Assembly: GCA_964648795.1 (NCBI GenBank)
Contig: CAZYMB010000009.1
Coordinates: 1-64,000 of the forward strand
Reading direction: 5' to 3'
DNA: 64,000 nt
From: JAHDDW01 sp964648795
GTDB lineage: Bacteria; Actinomycetota; Acidimicrobiia; Acidimicrobiales; SZUA-35
Below, piece after piece: positions 35,969 through 43,829 of the stretch. The position numbers and the translations under genes are program-made. Each line of letters starts with the position of its first letter. Position 1 is the stretch's first letter. The notes under the pieces are model-generated. The model worked only from the letters and a program-made list of their open reading frames with translations, was not told the DNA's origin and did no database searches.

Positions 35969-37262
35969 ACGGCTCCGAAATGTTGTGCGGCAATTGCGCA
36001 GGGTTGGCGGATGGGACTGGCCCTAATTCCGCCATCAGAGCCTTTAGCAGCATATTGCCGTCTCTATCAGATCGCTCACTTGCAAGCCTAATTGCCTGGC
36101 GACACTCACTAATATCACCAACACACTCAAATGGCTTTGTGAAACCAGGAGCTGTGCTGACTAGAGATTCAAATACGGGCTTGAGTTTTTCGTTGTTCAA
36201 CGGCTCATTACCTGAGAAAACGCTGTCCAGGGCTTCGGCGGACATGTGCGGTGAAAGGATTAAGTCTATAAACGCACATTTATCGCATTCGCCACACCAT
36301 TTAGTAGCTCTGGCGTCTGGGTCAATGTGAAAAGCTCTGTTGCAGCTACGAAAGACTGGGTGGTAATCGGTTAGCTGGGCAAACTCACTACCTATCCAAA
36401 GTTCATTACGATGACGCAGGTAGCTGAACCAATCCGGTGTCGCTCCCAGGCTATTTACTAGCACTTTTCTAAAGGCGTTCTCATAACCAAGACTCTTAGA
36501 GAATTGATGGTTTACATCGTTACCGTTGAAGGTTAGGTTCGGTTCTGACGCTGATGCTTCGTTAGACATCAGAACGGCTGTTGCTCCGTTAGCTTCTGCA
36601 ACTGCTAACGCAAGAGCGGACACAATTGCAGTAACTGGCACGTGACCATTTAGAAAACCGTTATCTTTGCTCGCTTTAATTTGAGGATCAAGGAATCGTT
36701 TGGCACGCAGCACCTCGCAGCCGGTAACTTTGGCAGCGTCTTCAAGTGGCGCAAAGGTGGTGTCTTCGGGAGACATAACAAAAAGTCGTGGATTCGAGAA
36801 CGTCTTCTTGACTAGTTCGATTGTAACAATCGAATCGATACCGCCACCAAATGGAACTAGCGGTACCGCTTCTGTAGTCTGAGCGGCTGGCACAGGCGCA
36901 GCATCTACCCCACCAACAATTTCCAATTTATCGAAAGAAATATTGTTCTTGTAGCTGTATTCACCTAGACCCCCCACATAGTAAAAAGCTAGGAAATCTT
37001 TTTCTCCATCGCGTACCGGGGTTTGTCCTAAGTCAATGGTTTCGGAGGCAAAGGCTTTGTAATAAGAGATACCGGCCAGCAAGAATATAAGGCGCGCGAT
37101 TTCTTGCATGCGTTCTGTGTCCCAAGAGCCATCGATTTCGAATCGTTCAACGAAGTTGTAGCCACCACCAGAATAATTACAATGCAGGGTTGAATCGCTA
37201 GCCACAAAGTTGTCGTAGGTAAAGACCGTTTCTGTGCTTAGCGGAGTAGGTTTTTGACGCAT
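35943..37262 (-). CDS. murL: UDP-MurNAc-L-Ala-L-Glu epimerase (MurL)
   Basis: 439 residues. The motif PFGGGIDS (137-144) is a PP-loop-like ATP site, matching the ATP-dependent MurL that converts terminal L-Glu to D-Glu on UDP-MurNAc-dipeptide. Other signatures are VLMSNEASASEPN and the cysteine cluster WCGECDKC (about 326-333). It is directly coupled to the murD-type gene downstream. MurL replaces glutamate racemase (MurI) in bacteria that use this route, and no murI is in the window. Divergent from the double-cupin gene. Confidence 0.88.
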   Translation of the reverse strand: MRQKPTPLSTETVFTYDNFVASDSTLHCNYSGGGYNFVERFEIDGSWDTERMQEIARLIFLLAGISYYKAFASETIDLGQTPVRDGEKDFLAFYYVGGLGEYSYKNNISFDKLEIVGGVDAAPVPAAQTTEAVPLVPFGGGIDSIVTIELVKKTFSNPRLFVMSPEDTTFAPLEDAAKVTGCEVLRAKRFLDPQIKASKDNGFLNGHVPVTAIVSALALAVAEANGATAVLMSNEASASEPNLTFNGNDVNHQFSKSLGYENAFRKVLVNSLGATPDWFSYLRHRNELWIGSEFAQLTDYHPVFRSCNRAFHIDPDARATKWCGECDKCAFIDLILSPHMSAEALDSVFSGNEPLNNEKLKPVFESLVSTAPGFTKPFECVGDISECRQAIRLASERSDRDGNMLLKALMAELGPVPSANPAQLPHNISEPYATSHIVG

Positions 37263-37360
37263 TGACTTCCAATCTTTGGCGACTAGGAGATTTTAGGCTA
37301 TCTCTAGCCATAGTTGGTGGGTATCGGTTTCATATGACTACAATGTGACTCTCGCCCCAT

Positions 37361-38359
37361 ATGACCATGATCGACCATTCTTCCGCCCAAGAACTTATCA
37401 AGCGCCTTGAAAACCCACTTCCCATCAAGGAAGCTGAAGAGGTTGAAGCTGGCCTTAAGGCTATGTGGACACAACAGTTGACCAAGGGTTTGAAGGCAAC
37501 TGAGGTCCCACAGTTCATCCAGTTCTTTGCTGAGGTGGGCTTTATCGCTAAGTATAAATCTTATGGAGTTAAGTATGCTGCCCCATTTGGCTACTCGCTA
37601 TTCGTGTTGGATGACGGCAAAGGCTTCAGTGTCCAGATCCACGAAGAATCGAAGGTCGAAGCCTTCCATATCCTTGAACCAGCTGCGAATTCTTTTATGC
37701 TTCTCGGCAAATTTGAGGCTTGGGAAGAACACGGACCAAATTTTATTCAGTCATGGACTAAGCGGAATCCGACAGAGAACCCGATGGTAAGCCATATCTC
37801 TCAGGGAGATGTCGCTATCATCTCTAGTCTCAATGTAGTACACACTGTAATTGGTGGTGTTCTTGAGGAGTATGCGACCACTTCTAATGACGCCGTAACA
37901 CGCCTTTACGACCAAAACGCCGGACACGAGACTGCGTTACCGGAAGAAGTTATCGGAGTTGCTGAAGTCCTAGACGAAGTAGACGACCTCGAACCAAAGC
38001 GGGTCCTGCACGACAGCGGATACTCTTGGGGTTCATTCGAACTCGAACGGCCACGCCAAATCGTCAACCTTCCTGACGCTGGACTACAGGGCCACCATCT
38101 ACTCGTCGACAAAGGCACCCCCGCCACACTAGAAGTTGATGAATTCCAAATCTGCACACTTGTGGCAATGCGCGGCGACATCACTGTCTCACTAGACGAC
38201 ATTCAAATAGCTCTACCTACTGGCACGACAACGGCCATACCGCCAGGGACCAGAGTAAGTCTCACTAACCGAAGCGTTTATGACCAAGCTCGTGTCGCTG
38301 TTTGCAAGGTCTCTAAAGACATAGCAATAAGCGACCTTCGCAATATTGGTGCTTCTTAG
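37361..38359 (+). CDS. Predicted double-cupin protein
   Basis: 332 residues; no specific family recognised. Two beta-rich regions look like cupins: residues about 60-120 (SYGVKYAAPFGYSLFVLDDG...VEAFHILEP) and about 240-315 (HHLLVDKGTPATLEVDEFQI...TAIPPGTRVSLTNRS). Metal-binding His are sparse, so metal binding is not assured. Possibly a sugar- or small-molecule-binding protein. Its stop overlaps the dodecin stop (TTAG, 38356-38359). A TACAAT box lies 16 bases before the ATG. Confidence 0.65.
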   Translation: MTMIDHSSAQELIKRLENPLPIKEAEEVEAGLKAMWTQQLTKGLKATEVPQFIQFFAEVGFIAKYKSYGVKYAAPFGYSLFVLDDGKGFSVQIHEESKVEAFHILEPAANSFMLLGKFEAWEEHGPNFIQSWTKRNPTENPMVSHISQGDVAIISSLNVVHTVIGGVLEEYATTSNDAVTRLYDQNAGHETALPEEVIGVAEVLDEVDDLEPKRVLHDSGYSWGSFELERPRQIVNLPDAGLQGHHLLVDKGTPATLEVDEFQICTLVAMRGDITVSLDDIQIALPTGTTTAIPPGTRVSLTNRSVYDQARVAVCKVSKDIAISDLRNIGAS

Positions 38360-38556
38360 TCGACTAAGAATGTAACTTTCAAAGACACTCGGAACTCTTC
38401 AACTGCACCGTTGGCAACAGTCACATAGGAATCTTTAACCCATGCTGACTGGATGTTCTTGACGGTTTCTGAAACCTTCACGACACCAACTTTGACTGCG
38501 TCATCAAAACTCTCTGGCGAGCTTGCTGTTACTTCAATTGATTTTGCGATTCCCAT
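38356..38556 (-). CDS. Dodecin, flavin-binding protein
   Basis: 66-residue protein that assembles into a dodecameric flavin (or coenzyme A) store. I start at the ATG at 38556 (MGIAKSIEVTASSPESFDDAV), preceded by AGGAG; a longer frame to 38586 is unlikely. The tryptophan in NIQSAWVKDS and the ending VSLKVTFLVD are typical of dodecins. Convergent with the double-cupin gene. Confidence 0.93.
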   Translation of the reverse strand: MGIAKSIEVTASSPESFDDAVKVGVVKVSETVKNIQSAWVKDSYVTVANGAVEEFRVSLKVTFLVD

Positions 38557-38640
38557 GATTACTCCTGTCAACTTTACGGCCCTCAATATGTTGGGGCCGT
38601 CAATGACATTAGCAGATTCAGGTAGGCAGAGTAGCGACCG

Positions 38641-39624
38641 CTAGCCGCCCAGTTGGCTCATAGATTTTGATGGGCGAATGAAATTTACCTGCCCAATCCC
38701 GTGTGATTCAGCCTTTTTAAACACTTCGGTTTCGATCGCAGAACGCAGCTCGGCATCCGAGCACCCATTGCGGACAAGCTCTCTCAAATCCAAGTGACTC
38801 TGGGCAAACAGGCAGTTTCTGATTTGGCCATCGCAGGTCAGGCGCACCCGATCACACGAGGAGCAAAACTTATTAGTGACGCTTGGGATGATCCCAAACT
38901 CCGAACCATTCGAGAGAACATATTTTTGGGACGGCGACGAACCAGATTCGATCTCTTCATAATCGAATTCTTGTGAGACATCTGACAATATTTCCTCTGC
39001 CGAATAAACGGAGGCTTCGTCCCATATGCCGTGAGCTTCTAGTGGCATAAACTCGATGAAACGAACTATTACGTTGTTGGCGATTCCGAACTTGATAAAT
39101 TCGAGAACTTCGCTTTCGTTAACACCACGCATCATGACTGCATTCAGTTTGATGTTTTCGAAACCTGCAGCCGCCGCTGCTTCGATGCCGGTAGTGACCT
39201 TGCTCATCTCGTCTCGGTTAGTGAGTTTGTAGAAAACGTCAGCATCAAGCGTATCCAAGCTTATGTTAAGACGGTTGAGGCCAGCGGCTTTGTATGCTTT
39301 GGCCTTCTTCGCTAGGTCCGATCCGTTTGTAGTCAAAGCAAGGTCAACACCTAACGCCCGAAGCTGTTCTATCAAGTTCGTTAGACCTGGGCGAAGTGTT
39401 GGTTCTCCACCTGTCAACCGAACGGATGTGAAACCATAGTGTTGAACGAAGATGCCAACTAGCCGAGTGATCTCATCGAATGTTAAGTACTCTTCGGATG
39501 GGGTCCAATCTAGACCTTCTTCTGGCATGCAGTAGCGACACCTGAAATTGCATCGATCTGTCACCGACACTCGTAGGTCTTTATGAATTCGACCAAATGA
39601 GTCTTTAAGTTCCACAAACGTCAT
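38641..39624 (-). CDS. moaA: GTP 3',8-cyclase MoaA
   Basis: Radical-SAM enzyme starting molybdenum cofactor synthesis. N-terminal 4Fe-4S cluster motif C25-x3-C29-x2-C32, then the SPASM-like C-terminal cluster in NKFCSSCDRVRLTCDG...NCLF, and the conserved C-terminal Gly-Gly (SQLGG). 327 residues. No other moa/moe genes are in the window. It lies 51 bases downstream of the ABC permease. Confidence 0.97.
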   Translation of the reverse strand: MTFVELKDSFGRIHKDLRVSVTDRCNFRCRYCMPEEGLDWTPSEEYLTFDEITRLVGIFVQHYGFTSVRLTGGEPTLRPGLTNLIEQLRALGVDLALTTNGSDLAKKAKAYKAAGLNRLNISLDTLDADVFYKLTNRDEMSKVTTGIEAAAAAGFENIKLNAVMMRGVNESEVLEFIKFGIANNVIVRFIEFMPLEAHGIWDEASVYSAEEILSDVSQEFDYEEIESGSSPSQKYVLSNGSEFGIIPSVTNKFCSSCDRVRLTCDGQIRNCLFAQSHLDLRELVRNGCSDAELRSAIETEVFKKAESHGIGQVNFIRPSKSMSQLGG

Positions 39625-39675
39625 TTTAGTGCCCTAATCATAGAAAGAGCCAGCCGAATCTAAGTTCGGCGTTGA

Positions 39676-40764
39676 CTATTCCAGTGCCCGCATAATGTCC
39701 GCTGAATCTTTGCGAAGAATACGACCCAGACCTATCAAGGCGCCAACGACTACCGAGGTTCCAGCAACCGCCAGAACACCAAAGACTTGGGTGAAACTTA
39801 GTGGAACCAGGCTTGTTTGGGGCAACCCTGCCAGCAGCCCTTGCGCCCAGCCAAGTACCCCAGCCGCCAACCCTGCCATGACGAGCCAGATGGTAGCCGA
39901 CCTTCTCACTACGGCTCGTCGCAAATCTCTAGGAGCAGCACCCATGGAACGGTATGAACAAACGAGTGCCCTACGACTGTAGATATCGTTTACGCTACTA
40001 ACAGTTAGCAACAACACAATTGCAACCAGGCCACCAATCCTCAACAAACTTGAAGACTGGTCAAGCAAGTTCAACACGTTCGACGAGTTTAGATCTTCTA
40101 ACTGTGTAGCCAACACTGTCACCTCTGATGGGCTATCAGTTGAAACTGTGGCAGCGACATATTTGATATCGCTCTCGGTTGGAACTCTGTTAAAGAGAAT
40201 CGCTATATGTCTGTATGTGGCTGATTCACCGTCAAGGCTTATTGATTGAAATATTCCATCGTTTAACTGCGGCGCTCTAACGCTCGACCCAAGTGCGCCG
40301 ACCACAGCACTCCCGCCATATTGAACTGGGACTCTTTCGCCAAGCGCAACTTTGGTCTCTGCGGCGACTCCTCCACCGATGGCAATTCCTCCGTGGCACA
40401 ACACACAAGCACTACCTCTTTCCGCTTCAGGAAACGCTATTGTTAGAAATGAATCTGTAGCTTCGTAGACCAGATATCCGCTGTCAGAGGCTAGTGCACC
40501 TGAGTCTCTAGTTTCATTGCGGACCTCGCTAGCCCAACCAACTAACTCAACCCCAGGGTTAGCCTGAAGAAGCTCTACAGTCTCGGATTGCACTGATTCG
40601 CCGTGATACTGGGCGAGAACTACTCGATCTTGATAAGAGCCAAACACTCCACTCACAGATTGATTGACAGAACCCAATACCAGAACCAGCAACAGCAACC
40701 CAGTGACAACGATGCTTCCAAGAACAGAAGATCGAGAAAGGTATGTTCTAAGTTCGAACTTCAT
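39676..40764 (-). CDS. FtsX/MacB-like ABC permease
   Basis: 362-residue permease: an N-terminal membrane helix (about 13-33), a large extracytoplasmic domain (about 34-238), then three C-terminal helices, the MacB/FtsX layout. The extracytoplasmic loop has C120-V-L-C-H124, resembling a c-type heme motif; a disulphide is also possible. Its start overlaps the ATPase stop by 4 bases, with GGAGGA upstream. Partner of the adjacent ATPase and adaptor in a predicted export or mechanotransmission pump. Confidence 0.8.
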   Translation of the reverse strand: MKFELRTYLSRSSVLGSIVVTGLLLLVLVLGSVNQSVSGVFGSYQDRVVLAQYHGESVQSETVELLQANPGVELVGWASEVRNETRDSGALASDSGYLVYEATDSFLTIAFPEAERGSACVLCHGGIAIGGGVAAETKVALGERVPVQYGGSAVVGALGSSVRAPQLNDGIFQSISLDGESATYRHIAILFNRVPTESDIKYVAATVSTDSPSEVTVLATQLEDLNSSNVLNLLDQSSSLLRIGGLVAIVLLLTVSSVNDIYSRRALVCSYRSMGAAPRDLRRAVVRRSATIWLVMAGLAAGVLGWAQGLLAGLPQTSLVPLSFTQVFGVLAVAGTSVVVGALIGLGRILRKDSADIMRALE

Positions 40765-41417
40765 GAATGCTCCTCCATATCGATCACTGAATCAGAGGAA
40801 CCAATTAGTGAATGGTCGTGGGTTGCAACTAAAGACAGGTTTCCACTAACTTTTGCGTGATCTTGAATTATCGAGATCACATCACTGGCTGTCGAGAAAT
40901 CCAGAGCCGCTGTTGGTTCATCGCAGATCAGCATTGACGGGCTCGTGACAAGTGCTCGCCCCAAACTTGCCCTGTAACGTTCGCCACCAGACAGAGAGGA
41001 AACTCTCGAATCTAGTAAATGATGCATCCGAAGCTTTTGGCTTAGGTCATTTATGCGAGACACATAGAAGTCTGGCTCCTGTCCGGCAAGCTGAATACGC
41101 AGTTCCATGTTCTCCCTAACCGTCATGAATTCGCACAGGTTGGGTGACTGTGGGACATAACCAATATGGCTGGCCTTGAGCTCAGCTACGTGGGTTTGAC
41201 TATCAAGCTCGACTTTGTCACCTTGAATTATGACGTTTCCAGAATCTGGCCTTCGTTCCAGGGCGGCGATCTCAAGCAAAGACGACTTACCAAAACCTGA
41301 GCGCCCAATTAACGCTGTTACTTGCTGTGTCTCTGCGACGACAGAAAGCCCGGAGAAAAGGCTGCGACGCTGCTTACCTTTACCGACTGCTCTACTTACC
41401 GAATTCATCACAATCAT
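40761..41417 (-). CDS. ABC transporter ATP-binding protein (MacB/LolD type)
   Basis: 218-residue ATPase: Walker A GRSGFGKS (38-45), Q-loop in YVPQSPN, signature LSGGERYRASLGRAL, Walker B MLICDEPTAALD, and the switch His in ATHDHSL. The size and sequence fit MacB/LolD/FtsE-like ATPases. Its ATG follows the adaptor gene's TAG directly (TAGATG), with CAGGTGA upstream. It energises the adjacent permease. Confidence 0.93.
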   Translation of the reverse strand: MIVMNSVSRAVGKGKQRRSLFSGLSVVAETQQVTALIGRSGFGKSSLLEIAALERRPDSGNVIIQGDKVELDSQTHVAELKASHIGYVPQSPNLCEFMTVRENMELRIQLAGQEPDFYVSRINDLSQKLRMHHLLDSRVSSLSGGERYRASLGRALVTSPSMLICDEPTAALDFSTASDVISIIQDHAKVSGNLSLVATHDHSLIGSSDSVIDMEEHS

Positions 41418-42641
41418 CTAGATCACCTGGAGTTTGCTACCAGCTTCAATCCCTGCGACACCATCTAGAACAAGTTGATCCGAAATGATTGTCGGGTCAA
41501 TGACGTCAATTCGTTCAGTTACCCCTTCTGCATTGACTTTGTTGACAAAGAAGCCAGATTCACTGCTTCGCAGAACCCCGGCCGGAGCATGCAGGACTTC
41601 TTCTATAGAATCATTTGCAGTGAATTGAAGATCCAGTGAGTCTCCTGCACCTAATCCCAGTCCTTGAATGCCATCCACCGTTACTTGCACTTCTGCCATA
41701 CCGGTTTCTGGGTTTACTAGTTCGGCACCAATGTCGGAGATGGTTACCTCATCAAATAGGTCACTTGACACCCCAAGATCTGCTGCATTGACAGCATTGG
41801 CAGGTATGTTCACTATCGCAATAGTTTCACCAACTCCGAACTGCAACTTGCCTTCATCCTCACCCAAGAATGTTGTGGATTCTCCGCCTGGCATCTGGAA
41901 CCAGTCACTGGCATGCAGCACTGGGCCTCTACGGTCGTGGACGTCTCTAAGTTCAAGTTCGATCCTGTCGATCTCCTTTTTAGCGTCAGCTTCAGCGTTG
42001 AGGGCTCTAATCTTTTCAAGCCCGGTAGACCACTTATCTTCCAATACTTCTTTTGCGTGTGCTAAATCAGCATTTGCTTCAGCAATACCGCGTTCCAATA
42101 TGCTCGCTTCTGCGCTCCAGTGGCCGTTGTCCCAAGGCACTCTAGCTAGATGACTAGCATAGAAACCCTGTAGCGCTTTTTGCGTTGACTCCCCCAACAC
42201 CTGGTCGGCCTTGTCAGCAGAACTAATCGAATAGCCTTCTGACTCCAACAGTCCGTGTACACATTTCAAAAACTCGCCACCGAACTCTGTACCGCTGACA
42301 TCCCGAGGTTTGTCGTTACATCGAATAGCAAAGAGTGACTCAGACGCTGAGGCCACGATCGGCGTTCCACTAGCGAGCGGCATCCCTTCCTGTATCTCTA
42401 TCGCAGCTACGTTTTCAACTGAGCGCTCTTGGACCTCAGTCCACGCAACAGTTGCTTCAACGTTCCATGTGTCGACCAGATGTTCACTCTCGACCTCTAC
42501 GGTGTGTATTGGCGGTTCTATCTCGTTAGTTGGCGGAACATACTTTGATGAGATCGCCCATCCTGGGGCCGCCAGCCCTATATATGCAACCGGGAGCATA
42601 CCTAGGGCAACTTTGGCAAGGGTATTCCTGCGAGTCTTCAT
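41418..42641 (-). CDS. Exported adaptor protein with peptidoglycan-binding domain
   Basis: 407 residues with an N-terminal signal or anchor (about 8-30), a peptidoglycan-binding PG_binding_1-like segment (CVHGLLESEGYSISSADK...TQKALQGFY), a coiled-coil helical region (about 180-240) and beta-rich domains as in membrane-fusion or HlyD/MacA-like adaptors. Gram-positive MacA-like proteins with this order accompany FtsX-type ABC pumps. AAAGGA precedes the ATG. It follows the lipoprotein gene by 5 bases. Confidence 0.78.
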   Translation of the reverse strand: MKTRRNTLAKVALGMLPVAYIGLAAPGWAISSKYVPPTNEIEPPIHTVEVESEHLVDTWNVEATVAWTEVQERSVENVAAIEIQEGMPLASGTPIVASASESLFAIRCNDKPRDVSGTEFGGEFLKCVHGLLESEGYSISSADKADQVLGESTQKALQGFYASHLARVPWDNGHWSAEASILERGIAEANADLAHAKEVLEDKWSTGLEKIRALNAEADAKKEIDRIELELRDVHDRRGPVLHASDWFQMPGGESTTFLGEDEGKLQFGVGETIAIVNIPANAVNAADLGVSSDLFDEVTISDIGAELVNPETGMAEVQVTVDGIQGLGLGAGDSLDLQFTANDSIEEVLHAPAGVLRSSESGFFVNKVNAEGVTERIDVIDPTIISDQLVLDGVAGIEAGSKLQVI

Positions 42642-42646
42642 TGTTC

Positions 42647-43306
42647 TTATCCTTTCAACTGCGCCTGGACATCTGCCGGGGCATCATTAATCACTTGTTG
42701 CTGGAACTGCGCTATTTGTTCTAGCTGTGGTGCAATCTCTTGCTGTTGACATTGCCTGTCAGCTAGTGCAAGTTCAACTTCGTCTGGAATCAGACTGTTT
42801 GCTCGCTCGATTGCATCACTCTCGGCAATTGCAGCAGAGCCAGAATAGATCTGGGCCAATATATAACCGTTACGATCCGAAGGAGTAGTCAGTCCTTCAA
42901 AGCCACGCTCGGCTAAACAATTCGACCACCCTTCGTAGATGCCGTCGGCAATCAACTCTTGTTCGATAAATGAGAAAGCATCCAGAACAAGCTCGGCCCG
43001 TTCTTGCCCACTGCCGCAATTACTGTTTGATCCATCAGCTTGAATTTCCGAGGGCGACCTAGCTTGGCTAGAACTAATGCCATAGCCGTCAATTTCTGCT
43101 ATCTGTTCCGAAGGCACCCAATATGGGTAAGCAGCTGTTTCAAATATCTCGACACATTCGCTCACCTCTGATACGAGTCCGTGCAAAGGCAATAAGTTGT
43201 AGTCAAGTTCACCCGTTCCTGGTGCAAGAGGGGCAGCCGCCGCTGACCCGCATGCACTTACAAGAACTACCAGACCCGCAATTGTTGTTTTTAGAAAGGG
43301 TTGCAA
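42647..43306 (-). CDS. Predicted lipoprotein of exporter operon
   Basis: 219 residues starting at TTG 43306 with CAGGGAG upstream. The N-terminus VVLVSAC fits a lipobox, with cleavage before Cys19, so the protein should be lipid-anchored outside the membrane. Further cysteines occur in SECVE, NCGSGQ, SNCLAERGFEG and RQCQQQ. The C..RGF pattern is typical of small secreted companions of actinobacterial exporters, but the family is not named. It overlaps the upstream gene by 16 bases. Confidence 0.7.
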   Translation of the reverse strand: MQPFLKTTIAGLVVLVSACGSAAAAPLAPGTGELDYNLLPLHGLVSEVSECVEIFETAAYPYWVPSEQIAEIDGYGISSSQARSPSEIQADGSNSNCGSGQERAELVLDAFSFIEQELIADGIYEGWSNCLAERGFEGLTTPSDRNGYILAQIYSGSAAIAESDAIERANSLIPDEVELALADRQCQQQEIAPQLEQIAQFQQQVINDAPADVQAQLKG

Positions 43307-43752
43307 TGTGAGCTCCCTGTTGCGCTTGGTTGTGCTGTCCCGTTTATGCGAGCACAGAAGTGTTGTGGTAGTTCAAAATCGAACCATCGTAGAGGTATTC
43401 TGATTTTGAACTGAAACTGCTTGTAAATGCGTGCCTCATTGTCAACAACCTCTGCTCCTTCTGTGTGCAACTCGTCTTGGCCAGTGTTCCAAAATGGGGT
43501 CTGAGACTCAGAGAAACTATGCAGCAAGGCTGCCTTTGTGACTGTGTCGTTCTCTACACACCAGGCGCCAACAATTGTGCCCGTCGCTACGGTGTTACCC
43601 GCTATGGCCTTAGCTTCTTCGGTGTATGGCACCCGATAACACTCTGTCTGTTCTGATAAGTCGGCAGAAGACTGCGCCGCAAGTGGAGACGCAAGCCCAA
43701 TCACCGATAACAGTGCAGCAACGACTAAAGCCGATACCTTTCCTTTTCTCAT
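43291..43752 (-). CDS. Small secreted cysteine-containing protein
   Basis: 153 residues with a signal peptide (about 1-27, ending SPLAAQS). Mature cysteines occur in TECYRV, AWCVEN, QHFCARI and SHCNPF, so two disulphides are likely. Aromatic- and charge-rich; family not recognised. It follows the LPxTG protein by 77 bases with a TAGGAA ribosome binding site and precedes the lipoprotein gene with a 16-base overlap. It could be an exporter substrate or a surface partner. Confidence 0.65.
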   Translation of the reverse strand: MRKGKVSALVVAALLSVIGLASPLAAQSSADLSEQTECYRVPYTEEAKAIAGNTVATGTIVGAWCVENDTVTKAALLHSFSESQTPFWNTGQDELHTEGAEVVDNEARIYKQFQFKIRIPLRWFDFELPQHFCARINGTAQPSATGSSHCNPF

Positions 43753-43829
43753 TTCCTAGCCTTTCAATAGCTTTGGGAAATGAAGTACTAGTTATAGCTA
43801 TTTGTCACCGACTCTGAAAAGAAACGGAA

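Noticed and set aside
43291..43752. Secreted cysteine protein as a lactococcin-972-like bacteriocin with ABC immunity
   Set aside because: The neighbourhood is suggestive, but the Gly/Trp/Tyr pattern of that family is not visible and the protein is longer; left as unknown.
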